Notes under the pieces: model-generated | The model's database searches: none | Told to the model about the DNA's origin: nothing | The model's input: the letters and a program-made list of their open reading frames with translations, nothing else | Shown here: positions 31,101 to 46,100 of the stretch, piece after piece | Position numbering within the stretch: the first letter of the stretch is position 1 | How the letters are laid out: each line of letters begins with the position of its first letter | Source of the DNA: Azolla caroliniana | Taxonomy: Eukaryota > Polypodiophyta | Direction of reading: 5' to 3' | Assembly: GCA_043228905.1 (NCBI GenBank) | Contig: JBHGNT010000006.1 | Span: forward strand, 13,144,001-13,208,000 | Length of the DNA: 64,000 nucleotides | Made by a program: the position numbers and the translations under genes

Positions 31101-34100
31101 GGAAGCACCACTGCACCTTTTCCTTCTCAAGCTACTCATCATGCCACATCTATTTTGGAGTTAGTGCACATTTATTTTCGTGGTCCAATGCGGCACACAA
31201 CTCTTGGAGGTGTGGGATATTTCATTCTTATAATTGATGATTTCTCATGCCAAGTTTGGGTTCACTTGTGTTCAGCCAAATTTGAAGCATTCTCTAGGTT
31301 TCAAGAATGGGTGTCTAATTGACGCGAAAACCTCCTAGAATGTTTGAAAAATCAGATCTGACAATGGTGATGAGTTTATTTCAAATGCCGTCCATAACTT
31401 TTGTTCTCAAAGAGGTGTTGCTCGTCAGTTTTCTGTCTCCAACTCTCCGCAACAAAATGGATGGTAGAAAGGAAGAACAGGCCTGTTCAAGAAATGGCTC
31501 GAGCGATGCTGTCTCAGTCTGATATTCCCCTTAAGTTTTGGGGTTGAAGAAGTTCACACAAATGTCCATATCATTGACTGTTGTTCTACTAAGACAGTTG
31601 CTGAAATAACCCGTGAAGAGGCGTTTACAGATCATAATCTTTCGGTTTCTCACCTTGGTATGTTTGGATCTGATGCGTTTGTTCATATTTCAGATACTAA
31701 ACAGATTAAGTTTGAGTTCAAGATCAAGAAATGCAAGTTTCTTGGGTATCACAGCCATTCCAAGGCATATCAAACTAAATTATTGTCATTTCTGGAGCTT
31801 TTTGTTTTTTAGAGTCATAATCTGACAACTCTAGAATTATTCCAGAATTTGTTGTGAGGTTCCAACTCCATCTACATCAGTCGTCCCACCGTTGCTCTCA
31901 ACTACCATCTCAACTACTGAAAGCTCATCTTCTAAGTCACCTTCCCCTATTCAACCCTCATCTCCTACTGCTCAAGAACCTATCCCTCCACTTATTCCCC
32001 GATGGCAATACCAAACTCTTCGCGATTACCATATTTTTGATGTTGATAATCATCAACATGCAGCCAGCTTATCTACACCATTTGCAAGAGCTTATACAAC
32101 CCAACAGCCTCGAAATACATGCAACTTTACCTTCCAATGTAATGTCATACAAACGTATGAGCCTATTAGAGCAAAAGAAGCCCTTGCTCTTCTCAATGGA
32201 AGGCAACCACGGAGGTAGAGCTTGATTGCATTGAGATTATCCAGCTCTACCTCCATAATCTTGAAACCCTTATCCAAAGTACCATCAACATGGTACTTGG
32301 TCTTGAAAATCCATTTCAGTTCATTGACTTGCCTGTGATGAGGCTGAGGAACCAACTCCCATGTGTAATTCCTCTCAATGGAATTAAATTCAACTTCCAT
32401 TGCCACTTTCTATTTTAGAAGAACACGAGTTTCTTTTGTTGTAGTGGGTTCTTGTGATTTAACAGCAGTGCATAGTAAGGCACAATTGCATGAGTGTAGA
32501 GGCCGTTGTGACCTGCGTGTTTGTCTTGTGTTAGTAGGAGAACCAACTATATACTCATGACGTTTAGCATCGGAGAGAAGGGTTTTAAATCATGAATGGT
32601 GGTTTGAAGCCACCTCGGATGTGGTGGAAACTGGTGTGTAGAGGGAGGGAAAACAATTGGAGTTGAGGGAGGGGTTTGAGTCGGAGGTGAAGTTAGTGTT
32701 AGACTGGGAGTGGGGGTGGATATGGGGGACTTGAACTAGAATAGGAGATTCCGAAGCAGCAAGGATTTCAACCATGAATTCAAGTAAAATCCTAGAGTCA
32801 TTCAACTTAGACTCCACAAAATGAACATCACTAGAGATGAACAGGGACTTTGATTCTAGATCCCATAACTTGTAAGCTTTAGATTGTGGGTTGTAACCAA
32901 GGAACTTGTATTTCTTGGTTTTGGACTCAAATTTAATCCTTTAATAATCTGAAATGTGAACATAAGCATCACAACTAAAGAGTTTTAAATAAGAAAGTGA
33001 GAGGTTTACTATGAGCTCTCCTGGACTATCCGGTCTCCCTCTGTACCACACCATTTTGTTGAGGAGTATTGGGTGTAGAAAATTAGTGAGCAATTCTTGG
33101 TCAAGAGCAAAAACAGTGGAAAGCGTGTGAGATAAACTCTCCACTAGTGTCGGACCTGATCTTTCGAACTTTCTTTGATGCCTCATTCTTGACAAGAGCT
33201 ACCCATTCTTGAAATTTGGTGAAGGCTTGAGTTTTTTCTGCAAACAAATAAAGCCAAACCTTACGTGAGAAATCATCAATGATAAGCATGAAATAGCATG
33301 CACCGCCAAGAATAGTGATTGTACTGTAGCAAAGCCTTTATCTGCAGTTCACTACCATTATGTTTGTGAGCTTGTTGCTAGCCAGATCATCAGATTGGGT
33401 GATCGTTCAATTTGAGAAAATGGTGGCTGATCTCTTTACCAAACCTGCAAACTACTGATAAATTCCGTACTCATCTCAATGTAAGAGCACCTTTCTGGAG
33501 CTGAGAGCTGTTGGAGGGTGACAGCCCCACAACTGATCTCTCCCTTATGCAATCTCTCTCTGCACATTCCTGACTATGGATTTACTAAGTTCATGATTTA
33601 CTACAGTTGACTTTTAGAATGTACCACTACATAGAGAAGAGTGGGGGTGACAAGTGTGTCAAATAGCCACAATTTAGTTTGTGGCCCTGGGAACTGTAAA
33701 TGTGCTGATTGTCTTTCATGTTTGGCAAGAGCTGCATATCCATTAGAAAATTGAACACAGGCAGTGTCATGTAAGGAGAACCGAGGCCCGATGAATGTTA
33801 CTCCTCGGTATGTTTGTGATCGTGTGTATGCTGCCTTTTGCTCTCTCAAGAAGGATTCTGGTTCTGATCTTGTTACCATGCTTTACTGGTGTTGAACACT
33901 TATCACTTTAGTTTTATCTATGTTCACAATCAAATCTTTGTTTGTAAGAAATCATTTTAAGGCATCTGGAGAGAAAGACAATGTTTTATATGAGCAGAAA
34001 GCACAAATCGAGAAAAAGGACCTTGAGATTGCATTCTTGAAAGCGAAAAGTATACGACAACATAATAAACTAACAGAGCAGTCAAATTTACTGTCAACCC

Positions 34101-37100
34101 TTCACAATCAAAAGGAAAAGATGCAGCAGGATGTGTATGCATACTCTCAACATGTAAAAAAGAAGGTAAATTAATTGCTCCAGAGACTTGAAGCATGTTA
34201 ACTTTGTGGAGGAATTTTGACATAATAATTACCTGTGGCCTCTGTTATTCAGGTGCATAAGCTGAAGGAAAACCTGCAATTTGCATTAGCATCCATACAA
34301 CAAAAGGATGAGGTGACCTGTTGCATGTTTTTAAGAAGTCAAACATTCTTCTGTTGAATATAATTTTCACACTGTAGAGCGAAACTTTTTTCTTGAGTCA
34401 ATGCCATTTCAGTGATTGGTCTGACGTCATAAATCCTTATTTGCATCCGCTCAAGAGATCAGGAACTTGAGCTCCAATCAAAATGCATTGACGATTTGAA
34501 GGCTGATATTTGGAAAATGGAACGATTGCTTCAAGATATCAAGATGGAGCAAGAGAAACTTCAATATAATCTGGACAGGTGCTTTTTCTCTGTACTTATT
34601 ATATTTATTGTTCTAAGTTTGTAATCAATGTTGGATTGCATTGCTCAATGTTTGGGCCCTTTTACCTGCTATGCCAAATGGACATGAGCACATGCTCTCG
34701 TGTAATATTGACCCTTTATAGCAATCGTTCAGTGATTTTACTATACCTTGGTGTCCGCGAGAAATGTCGGATTCGACACTTACAAGCTAAAATCTAGCTT
34801 TAGGAAGGTGTGCTTGTTATATGCTGGTGTCTGCCAGAAATGGCTTTATATTGAGCCTTTATAGCAATCATTCAGTTGTTTCGCTATCTATACCTTGGTG
34901 TCCACCAGAAATGACTGGTTCCACACTGAAAAGCTAAAATATAGCCTTTAGGGAGGTGTACTTGGTGTGAAAACTAATATCTAGTTTTTGGCTGGAAAGT
35001 GATGGATGATGTTCTGCAAGCAGTTTCTCTAAAGTGGTGTTTTCTCATAGGAAAAATCTCGACATAATCTCAGATTCTCTCATAAACCAATGTTTCCAAA
35101 CCTTCCTGTTTCAGATCTATTTGCGCAGTCTACATATTTTGTTTTTTCTCATCCTATTGAAATATACATATCATTTTTTTAATCTACAGAGTCTTCTCAC
35201 GTATTCTCATCATACCAGCACCCAACCATTGAGTCTTGGTTCTTGCTGAGTGAGATTTTGTCATTGCAATTGATGTGTGCTTGAGCAAATTGCTGTGTTT
35301 GCAAAATGTAGTTATTTGCTTTTAACCATTTGATGTGAAGAGTATTCTGTGTGGTTACATGAAAACGTAATTGGTGTTCTATGTCCTTTCCTTCATGTAA
35401 TCACTTCAAATAGCCAAGACATCATTCAAGAGAAAGACTACTAATTCCTCAATCATATCTTAATGATGATCATACGTGATCATGAATGTTGAGTTTGCCA
35501 TCTACGTCCTGTGGAGGATATTCTCTAAAACCAAGAAAATTCTTGAAGCTCGGCTTTTTTCTGCGTGCCTAGCTTATTTGATTTTTTAGTTTTTAAATTA
35601 TTCAAAGATAAGAGGAAAGTCTTTACAAATACCGTTTGAACCAAAAGCCCAAAATTCTCATCATTAGCCTCCGGCTTCCCAAGAAGGAAGGATGATATTT
35701 ATGCTCACTAAACCATCATTGTTCTTTGCTTCCATTGCTTTTGAACAAGCAGTGATAATGCAATTTGAACCAAAAGCCCAAAATTCTCATCATTAGCCTC
35801 CGGCTTCCCAAGAAGGAAGGATGATATTTATGCTCACTAAACCATCATTGTTCTTTGCTTCCATTGCTTTTGAACAAGCAGTGACAATGCAATTTGCTGG
35901 CAATCAGCTTAATGGTTACTCATCTGATATAGCAAAACTGCGGAATTGTGACATTGACTATCCCTCTCACAATGATAATGAACCATATAAACTCCCTAGG
36001 ATAATGTGATGAATGGAACTTCTTGGGTTATTGCACAACACATCTTAATGGAACATACTAATAGTTGAAGTAGAAACTACCAAAAGATGGCTTCTTCTTC
36101 CATATATGCAAGCTCCTGGTGCGGCAGGGGATACTATCATCCTTCCTGAATGTCAAAGCATTTTACACTATCCATGGCATCTTTTCAAAGACAAAAGTCC
36201 CTTGATAAGTCTCCAACAGTCATCCATCAATAAAGATCTAAAATAATCATCACTCTCTCAATTGGCAAACCTGTCGCAATCATTGCAATGTTAGATATAA
36301 TCAATGATCAACCCCAAGTTGCCAATTTATCCCCACGTGTATTCTTAGAGTGCACATTTTGTGATAGCGTCCCAAATGAGTAGCTATTGTGCAACCCGAC
36401 CATATGGGTTGACAAGGTGTCAATGTAGGAAACCTAAATTGAGTAGCACAGAATGTATTTCAGAAAGAGGCCAATAGGGTAATAGGATTGACTGGAAGAA
36501 TGTTTTGTGGGCAAGTTAAGATATACATAGCCTTGAAGGACGTGCCATTGACTTTAAGATAAACACTATCTAGCACTAGCTTGTATCTAGGGAGCTAGGT
36601 AAATGACAAGTCAGTCGACAGAAAAGGAATATCCCACTACTATAAACTGACTTGCACATTTAATGTGACATAGACCAAACAAAGAATATAATCCTGTCTC
36701 TTTCTCTTTCTCTTTCTTCTTGGGAGAGGAAAAGGTGGAATACATAACAATCGGCAACGGCTTAATGGTTTCAACGGTTTGGTTCGGTTCAGGTTTAGGT
36801 TTTTATTAACGGTTCGGTTTCAACAGTCAAAAACCGTGGTTTAAACGGTTTAACGGTTTTTTATTTTTATTTTAAAAAAAATTTTAAAAACATCCTAAAA
36901 AATTAAAAAAATTGTTTTTAAACAATCTTTTCATTTTTAGACCTTATTCTCACATTTTAGGAACATCTTAAAAATTTTAAAAATTTTAAAAAAATGAAAT
37001 ATTATAAATTTTAGAAAATTAAAAATTAAAAATTAAAAATTAAAAATTAAAATTTTTACATATGTTGAAAACCGAGACCGAACCACGAAACCGCGGTTTT

Positions 37101-40100
37101 TACGGTTTAATGGTTTAACGGTTTCGTGGTTCGGTTCGGTTCGGTTCAGTTTTCAAAAATTTTAAATGGTTCGGTTCCAAACCGGTTCGGTTTGGACCCT
37201 CTCAAACCAAACCGAACCGAACCAAACTGTTGCCGATTGTTAGGAATACACACGCTCCTACACATTCCTAGGAGTAACATTTACAGGACCTAGGGTCTCC
37301 TTACAGGAGGATGCTTGTGCCTGACTTTCTCGTGGATATGCAGCCTTGGTGCTCTCGAGAGACAATGTGCACATTTGCAGTTCCAAGAGCCACGGACTAA
37401 GCTATGGTTATTTGATACACTTGTCACACCAACTCTTCTCTATGGAGTAGAAACATGGGGACCGAGTCTTAACAAGGCAAATTATTGGAAAGATTTAGAG
37501 AGACCTTTAGTGTCAATGATTGCTCGCATGATAAGGAGCAGAGCATCGGTGCCCCACGATATAATTCGGGCAGAGATGGGAGCAACACTTGTAATGTCAC
37601 TGTTCCAATCAGTGACATTTATCCAACGTCTTTGGGAGCTCCCTAAGCAAAGGTACCCAAGGTTGGCACTTATGTCATCAAGACAATTGGTTGAAAATGG
37701 AGACACTCATTGTTGGTATGCTGAAATGCAGCAATGGTTCAAGTCACATGGCATGAGTATAAATGCAGTATCCCCATTCCAATATAGCTTGGACTGTCCC
37801 CATCTAAATATGACCAAAGCGGAAAAGAATAGAGTGATCTGAACTGATATTATTAACTTGGAAAACAAGATAACATGGATCAGCCCCAAAATACCACTTG
37901 GTACAAAGATGGCCCACTATAAGACACTTCTTACATACATCGGAGGATGGATTCGTCATCAGGCCACCTTATATGGACATACATCTATCCTATGCGCTGC
38001 GTAGCGTGATAGGGCAGCTGCGAACTTCATCACATCAGCTACAGATTGAGGTAGGCAGATATACACGACTACCTCTAGAAGAGAGAATTTGCCAATTGTG
38101 TCATCAAGGAGTGGAATCTGAAGAACACTACGTTTGTCATTATATTGTCTTTTATGAAATCAGAGGGAGATACCATTGCCTCTTTAAACAAGGCTTTGGC
38201 CCACTACGCAAGGTAATGGAATATGAGGACCAATGATGCCTATGACTTTTCTTGCTAGATCTCAAGAGACATCGGGAGAAGTTGTTGAAGAATATAACCA
38301 CACAAGCTCATCCACAAAGAACAATCACAACTTTCTTTAGCCCCATCACTCCTAATGCTACAAGTCAATCACGGGATACACAAATGGGCTCCAGACCAGG
38401 ACATAACAAAGGGGTTACAATTGATCGGGCAATGGCAATTCGCCGTGCACGTAGGCCCCGGCCCCATGGACCACGACCTCAACACCCTTGTCATCGACAG
38501 ATAAAAGCCATTATCTCCCGCCATTGTAGATGCTTACCACGCTTCGGAGACATTTCCATTCTCGATCGACCTATGATAGAGATCTTTTGAAGACAAAAGC
38601 TACAATATAACTAACTCGAGAATTTCACATGTGCCAAAAACTAGATTCCCTTGTTTCTTTTCTTTTCATCTTATTTACTTTTATATTTACTGTGTAATAT
38701 TTATTTTATTTTGATTTGTTCTCAAAGATGAGACAACACTTAAGATGTAATCTCTTATTTGGTCTTATAGGTCATTTTGGCCTCTTAAAAGACGTTAATA
38801 TATCTTTCTTGCTTTCTTTCTTTCTTTCTTTCTCTCTTACATAGTGATTGTAACTCTACATGCCTATCTAATCTATTCTCAATATTTCTAACATGCAATC
38901 CTCCATATTACCCTTATTGATATCTTTCTTTGCAATAAGAGTCTTATTACAAACTTCTTGTTCTATTTCAATATTCCAACAAAGACCACCATTATCACAT
39001 ATTTAGTCTACTTGTGTCTCCATAGGAACTGCATAAAAAATCAGAACATCAACCTTGGCATAATCTAAAACGTTTTTATCACGCATGTCCTTAAATACTA
39101 TCTTATGGGCCATTACTTCTAAAACACCTAAATCCTTGATTTTCTAATTTTTGTCATCACACACTAGTTTAGAATCCATTTCATTGGTTTCAATAGGGTC
39201 TATTATTTTTATATTTACTGAGTAATACTTATTCTATTTTGATTTGTTGTTCTCAAAGACGAGACAAAACTTACGATGTAATCTCTTGTTTGGTCGTATA
39301 GGCCATTTTGGCCTCTTAAAAGACATCTCTTTCTTTGTTGAACCACTAATCACTTCACAATACTTCTCTTCACATCTAGTTGTCTTTATGAAATCATAAC
39401 TGTCGATATCAAAATCATTGACCCCTTTCAGAATTATAGTCTCCTAAAATTGTAGCACATATTGACATTTGATTGATTTTTCAAACAAATTTTCGCATTT
39501 AGATAAAGTTATTCTAGCCAAAAGAGGGGAAACACTCGTCTGTGATTCTGACAGGGGACCTTTTTGACATATCTCAATCTTTTCTTGCCAGGCCTTTGGC
39601 TGAGAGACTGACCTTGCAATTTCTCTGGATTCGGAAGGAGAAGCATGCACCATTAGCAAGAATCTCTGTATTTGAGGGTCTGTTCATGATTTTCACCTAC
39701 ACAAGAATCTCATTAAAATGGCCGTATACAAATGAGATGAAGAATGACCGCATAGTAGAAATCATATTGTTAGTGATATATGGCGTGGTGTTCAAGTACA
39801 ATGTTTGTTTGTTTATAGAGGAAAATCAATGGTCATATTCTAGTGATACGATAAAAAATATTACAAATGCAGCAAAGGGTTAGGAATAAAATTTAAACAA
39901 GAATTATTACTCTTTAGAGTAAAGTCAGAGATTTGAATTATATCTATCAAATGAATGGTATCTTGATGCTCCTTAAACTGAATTCATTCAAGCAAGAAGA
40001 TAGGAGTCAACATATTGTATGTCATGCCATTCGATGTTCCAAGTTATATCATTGATCTTGGTCAAAAATAATTTCATTACTCGTTATTCTGCTGTTTGCT

Positions 40101-43100
40101 TCATGTTTTAGGAAGGACATGGTCTGCAAACAGCTTCAACTTCAAAATAAGAAACTCAAAGATGAAAATTTAAAAATTGAAAAGGTTGAACTCTATCTAT
40201 GCATTCTGCGTCACCATGTTTAAAATATTGTAGCTCAATGTTTTTAATATGAACATGAAAAATTAGCAAGGAGAATGTACAAGAAATTATACTTTTGTCT
40301 AAATAAATTGGATGTCAAAGAAATTGTGACTAGTAAACCAGTGCAAAAACTGATAAACCATTGCCAGGTTCTTATTCAATGTAACAGTATAAATTTTATA
40401 CAATCTCTTTATTTTCTTTATACAGAGCCTAGGAGATCTAAAACAAGAGTTCCAGAGAGATTCTAAGTTGCAGGTAGGACTTGGAACAAAACTAACTCTT
40501 GCACTATATAATATTATTTGTTATAAACAGACACCTTTTTGCATATATGCTCAGAACACAGAAAATTCTGAAATTGTTTACTTCAAAATTTACCTCCGAA
40601 TTACTTCTAGATTAGAATTGGGATTTCAGGTATCATATTTGCAAAGACAGAAAGATCAAATTCGAAGATTAGAAATAGCTCTCAGTAAAGCGGAGTCATT
40701 GTTTCATGCAAATAACCTTGAATTGCAAGCTTGCAATGCAGAAAAGATAAGGTCTGCTTACAATTGTCAAGATTTGACGGAATGGCTAACATTTTGATAC
40801 ATTGGCTGAGTTTAGTTTTGGAACCTTTTATAGGTTGCTTAAAGAACATGAACTGTTGAATACAAAATATGACGCTATGACTCAAGATCATGTACAGTTG
40901 CAGATGAAGCTAATGGATCTGGAAGAGCAAATGAATATCACCCAAAAGTTAGTCTCTGTCTGCTGTTTTCATATATATATGCACAATTTAGTGTGTATTG
41001 AGGTGCTATCTTTATCTTAATGCCTGCACTTCTTTTTGGCTGGTTAATGGGAATACCTACCTTTTTCGTCAGCAACATGGGATATTTATATATATAATCT
41101 TCGATGAATGCATGAGCATAGCCAAGGTACATGATATAATTTTACTAATCCCCAATATTAGGCACCATTTTCAAATGTAATCTAGCATTCATTCTCACTC
41201 AGATTTTCGAAAGACGTTTACCACTTTCTATCATGCATTGAGGAGGGAAGAGCCCTACACTGTATCATGTGCTACACTGTATGGGCTCTTAAGATTTTTG
41301 GATGCCCTACACTGTATCATGTGCTTGGTTGATGCAGCGAGTAAAGGCTCTTGGAGTTCCACTAGATACGCAAAAGGAATCTATGTATGGGTGAGGAAAA
41401 AATGGCATACACATGCTACACATAACAAGACCTAACATTCACAATGGCTCAGTTCTCTCTACAGGAGGTGGCCTGTGCTCGACTTTCTTGTGTATACGCA
41501 GCAGTCGATTGTCCATTACGCTCAACAACTCTTTGCTATGAGATGGAAACTTGGGGATGAAACCTTCATAGGACATATAACTGGAGAGATTTGTAGAGGA
41601 CTTTATTCTTGATGATGGCTCAGGGCAATGCATCGGGGCCAGGTGATACAATCCATGCCGACATCAGAACAGTTCCAATTGTGACCAAAGCACTTTACCT
41701 TTCATTGAGCTGTATTTGGTGACCAATGCACGTTCCAATTGTGACCGAAATCAATAGAGAGAAGTCTTTGGTGGACGGATATAACTGCAAAATGTCATTA
41801 GAGTAGAATAATCACAAACTTAGCAACATCACTCCTGATTGTACTGCAAGATAACCAAGGTCAACACAAAGAGTATCCAAGACACTACCCAAAGAGTTCA
41901 CAATATATTTCGTATTAACAATTTGTTGTGCATGTTGGTAAGGCTTATCCATAGAACCCCTCATACTACAACCGTCTAAGTCTCTAGATGCTATCTCAAC
42001 CTTCTTCACCTCATACAAGATGGAGAAGTCCAGCATGCGCCTTCAACATGGATGTTTTGCCTGACCACACAAGAATCCATGATGAATATCCATTGCAAGC
42101 ACAATTTCCCTATCCTTGCAGAAGCTTTCCACATGGCCTTCCCAGAAAATGCACCATGCACACAATTGAGCCTATTTGTATGTCAAAACTATCAGACTAT
42201 CATGATTGGTCAAATGATTGCCAAAATCTATGAAGCGATACTTGAAGTGAACAGTTATTACAAGGTCAAAGATCATGTAGGATTCAAGTTACCCTCCTAT
42301 ATGTTGCTAGGTAAATGGAACAAAGGTCTTTAAGAAAACTTTTCGGGCTGTTTTGTGGATTTCTGCAAAACATTTGGTATTTTACCAAGAAGGAAACAAC
42401 AAAGAAAAATATGTTCACTTCTTTTAAAAGGCCACAATGTCCTATGAAGGGACGTGTCCTAATACTCCAGGCACTCACAATCCTCTCTTAACAAAGGGGT
42501 TATAATAGATAGGGCAATAGCATTTTTTCTTGCACGTAGACCTTGGCCCCACGGATCACGACCTCACCACCCTTGTCATCGATAGATAAAGGCCATTATC
42601 TCCCACCATTGCAGGTGCTTCCCTTGCATCAGAGACCTCTTACATTGTAGACCTCTTCATGTTGGATCGACTTATGCTAGAGATCTTTCAAAGCCAAAAG
42701 TTATAAATAAATGTGACTTGTGAATCTTACATGTGACGAAAATCAGATTCTTTAGTCACTTTTTATCTATTTACTTTTATATTTACTTAGTAATATTTTG
42801 ATTTATTGTTCTCAAAGATGAGGCAACACTTAAGATGTAATCTCTTATTTGATCTTATAGGCCATTTTGGCCTCTTAAAAGACGTTAATATATCTTTCTT
42901 TCTTTCATTCTTTCCTAGAGACATAGCAACATATGCATTATATGAGCAAGTATTGAGATGAGTTGGATGTCCAAGGGGGATATCAAAGGTCATTGCAAGA
43001 AACTTTAATGTGAAACAAGGATGCCCCACCCACTTTGTATTCCACATTGACAATGTATCATATCACAATACATCTGGAGACGAAGGGAATTGGCATATCA

Positions 43101-46100
43101 GGTGCACTTGTCCAACCACATTGCTGCAAGTATATTATAGGCCCTAGATGTTTATTGCCACTATAATAGAAAATGTGATAGCTAGCCATTTGAGAATGGA
43201 TGAGTGCATGAATGAAAAGAAAGACGTATTATCTTTTAAGATGGATGAAATGGTGTATGAGACCAAATGAAAGATTACATTATAAAATGTTCTGACATCG
43301 ATTAGAAGTGTAAACCAAAATAATTTTACTTAAATCAGTAAAACTGATGAAAAGACCAGATAATTTCCTTCGTTAAGTACTAAACCTTCTGAGCTTTGAT
43401 GGTATAAACCTTCTGCCATCGAAAGTCTGTGTTGGACTCATCCAAGATGGAGAGGGTTCTGAAGTGATAAAAAAACCTTTGGTGTTAAGTAACAGACACT
43501 TTACAAGCTCGTTGCATAAGAATACAATAGTTGTCGATCCTTGATTAGGGTTGTGGCCAGGGTTGTCTAATACATGTCTGAGCTGTGAGCAAGTCGTTGT
43601 CCATGAGGAGGTGATATAATCCAAATACAGTGCTTCCTCAATGTGTGCCTATTCAGAGATCAAGGACCCTCATTTGCTTGTAGGCTACTTGTTTGAACAC
43701 TACATATGCAGTTGCATAGTCTACTGTAGTGTTCCACTATCATGTTCGAGAGTCGAGGGCTTCTTTGAAGCACCAATGTATTACAGCTTGGGAAAGATGT
43801 GAAGGCTCACATTTCACACATTATATTACATGTATTGCACCAAACTACAAAACTGTCTTCTTCTCTGTATCCCTTTGTTCATCATCTGCACCATTGCTTC
43901 CGCGTGACTTAGCCTACATTCTTTTGGATGTGTGATAAGGATTTGGGGCATATTCTGATACAATGCACAACATTCAACCATATACATGTTTGCATTCCAC
44001 ATGTTGTAAACTCAGTGCACTCCTTACAGACATTCCTCTCACAATCTGAACACGCATTCTCGATTGCAATATGTAAAAATTTTTCACTTTTGGTACTATA
44101 CGTCATATGTGGCAATTTGAGAACAATAATGAAATCTATCTGTCTATGTATATTTTAAGGTCATGGTTTTTGTGCTATGTTTTTTCAAGTCTTCCATAGA
44201 TTTAGAGTCTCTCATGAGGAGTAGATGACCAGAAGACTCTACTTAGGAAAGCTGTCAATGTTCTTTACATGGTTGTTCCAAGAGACCTTAGAACAAGCAC
44301 ATCCACTTGACTTGCTCAAAAACACCTGAGGCTAGACATCATCACATAGAAGAAGTTGATTGTATCAGATGATGCATAGTATTATTGCCCAATGTGTAGG
44401 AATATTCCCAAGTTTGTAAATTATAAATCAAATTATATCATCCTATGATAGCGTCCATAGCTGATCCCACTCATGCTCTACCTTCCCAAGAGATATATTG
44501 TTTTCATTTACTGTACCATGGTTCATATTTCTTGTACTTGTTTGATGACGCACTTGTACTGGTTCATATTTTTGCTTTATTTTACTAAACAATTTTAAGA
44601 TTCACATGGATATAAAATTCATCTCATTGGTCACTTTGTCCTTTTGAGGGTGTTATTATAACATTTCATCTCTCTACTCTTCTTGCAGGGTGGTTTAAGT
44701 TGTAATAGGATGGTTGAATTACAACTGCTTCTAGTAACTGTAGATAATGAATGGATGTTTCTTGAATAAAGAAATTTCACTTTTGTGCCAAAGCATAGGC
44801 TAATGGGAACATCTAAAACAGAGTCAAATAGTCTAGTATTTAAGACTGTGGGATCATCTAGTAGTGCTGTCTTCAAAGTGATGTCTACTCAAGCATTCCT
44901 TACGTTCCTTACTGGTCACTGTTTAGTCTTATAATGAAAGCGGGAAGATTGCATTGCAAATTTCGTAATTAATTGTGCCATATGCTCACAAACTCTCAAC
45001 ATTGTAGGTATTACAGCGAAGCTGGGAAGCCAGTTGAGTTCTTTACTTATTTTTCTGGTGAACATCATTGCTCAGGTATACAAACGGACTTCTAATACCC
45101 ATATTTTATGTTCCAATTCTGTATTTAAAAATATCAAGTATGGATCCATTTCTTTTATAGATAGAAGCGCCAAACAATTAAACTTTGAAAATCCATCTCT
45201 AACAGCCCCTGAACCTTCCAGTTTTGCTGAGGTATGTAATTCTTTTCTACAGAGAACATTTAGTGTGACCAAAAAAATCTGAAGACTGTAGAGTGTATCT
45301 TTAGTACCTTATCATGCAACAGAAATATTCAAACATCAAATTCTGACACTTTATTATTTTGTAGGACTACTACAAACATCAAAGATGTGTAACTAACTAT
45401 TCATCTGGTAAGATATCTGAAAAATGTGAGACGCTATGAGCTGTATATTTTTGTACTTGTAATTTTGACAGAAAAAAGAATAAGGAATGAGTTTTTGATT
45501 CATCTTGGCTAAATTCTGATCTAGCCTTACTAGATAAAAAATTGCCGATCTCAAACAGACCTCAGTATGATGCACAATCTAATTCAGCAATAATTGATGA
45601 CATCCCTGTTGATCTTGCAAGGATAGAGGTAGTTTTCCATAAATGCTTTTGAATATTCTCTTCAAATGGATTCAAGATGTCAGATTTAATGGGCTTTGGT
45701 TTTTTTCTATTGCTAGAAAAATGATTCTCAATTGAGTGAAACAGACAATACTCCTATGATAATTGGATCAACTGTTAATGATTCTCCAAGATTGCTAAAT
45801 GTTGATGTTAATGCTGCTGGGACTGGAGCTTTCCATAGTAGCTGTTTTTCAGAAATAAATCTTGGCATTGATGCCAGTGGTGATTGTGTCAAAACTAAGG
45901 TATCATTAGTGAAAAACAGGAATTGCAGTCTTCTAACAATTATTAAATGTGAGCGATTGTGGTTGACCATCATTGCATGTACAAATCATGTTTGGTCCTT
46001 TTTATATAGGTAGATTCAAATGGTATAGTTGATAATGTGCATTACAGTGCAAGCTTGGAGCTCCAGAAAATTCAAGGTTCTCTCTTTGTTCTCTACTATC

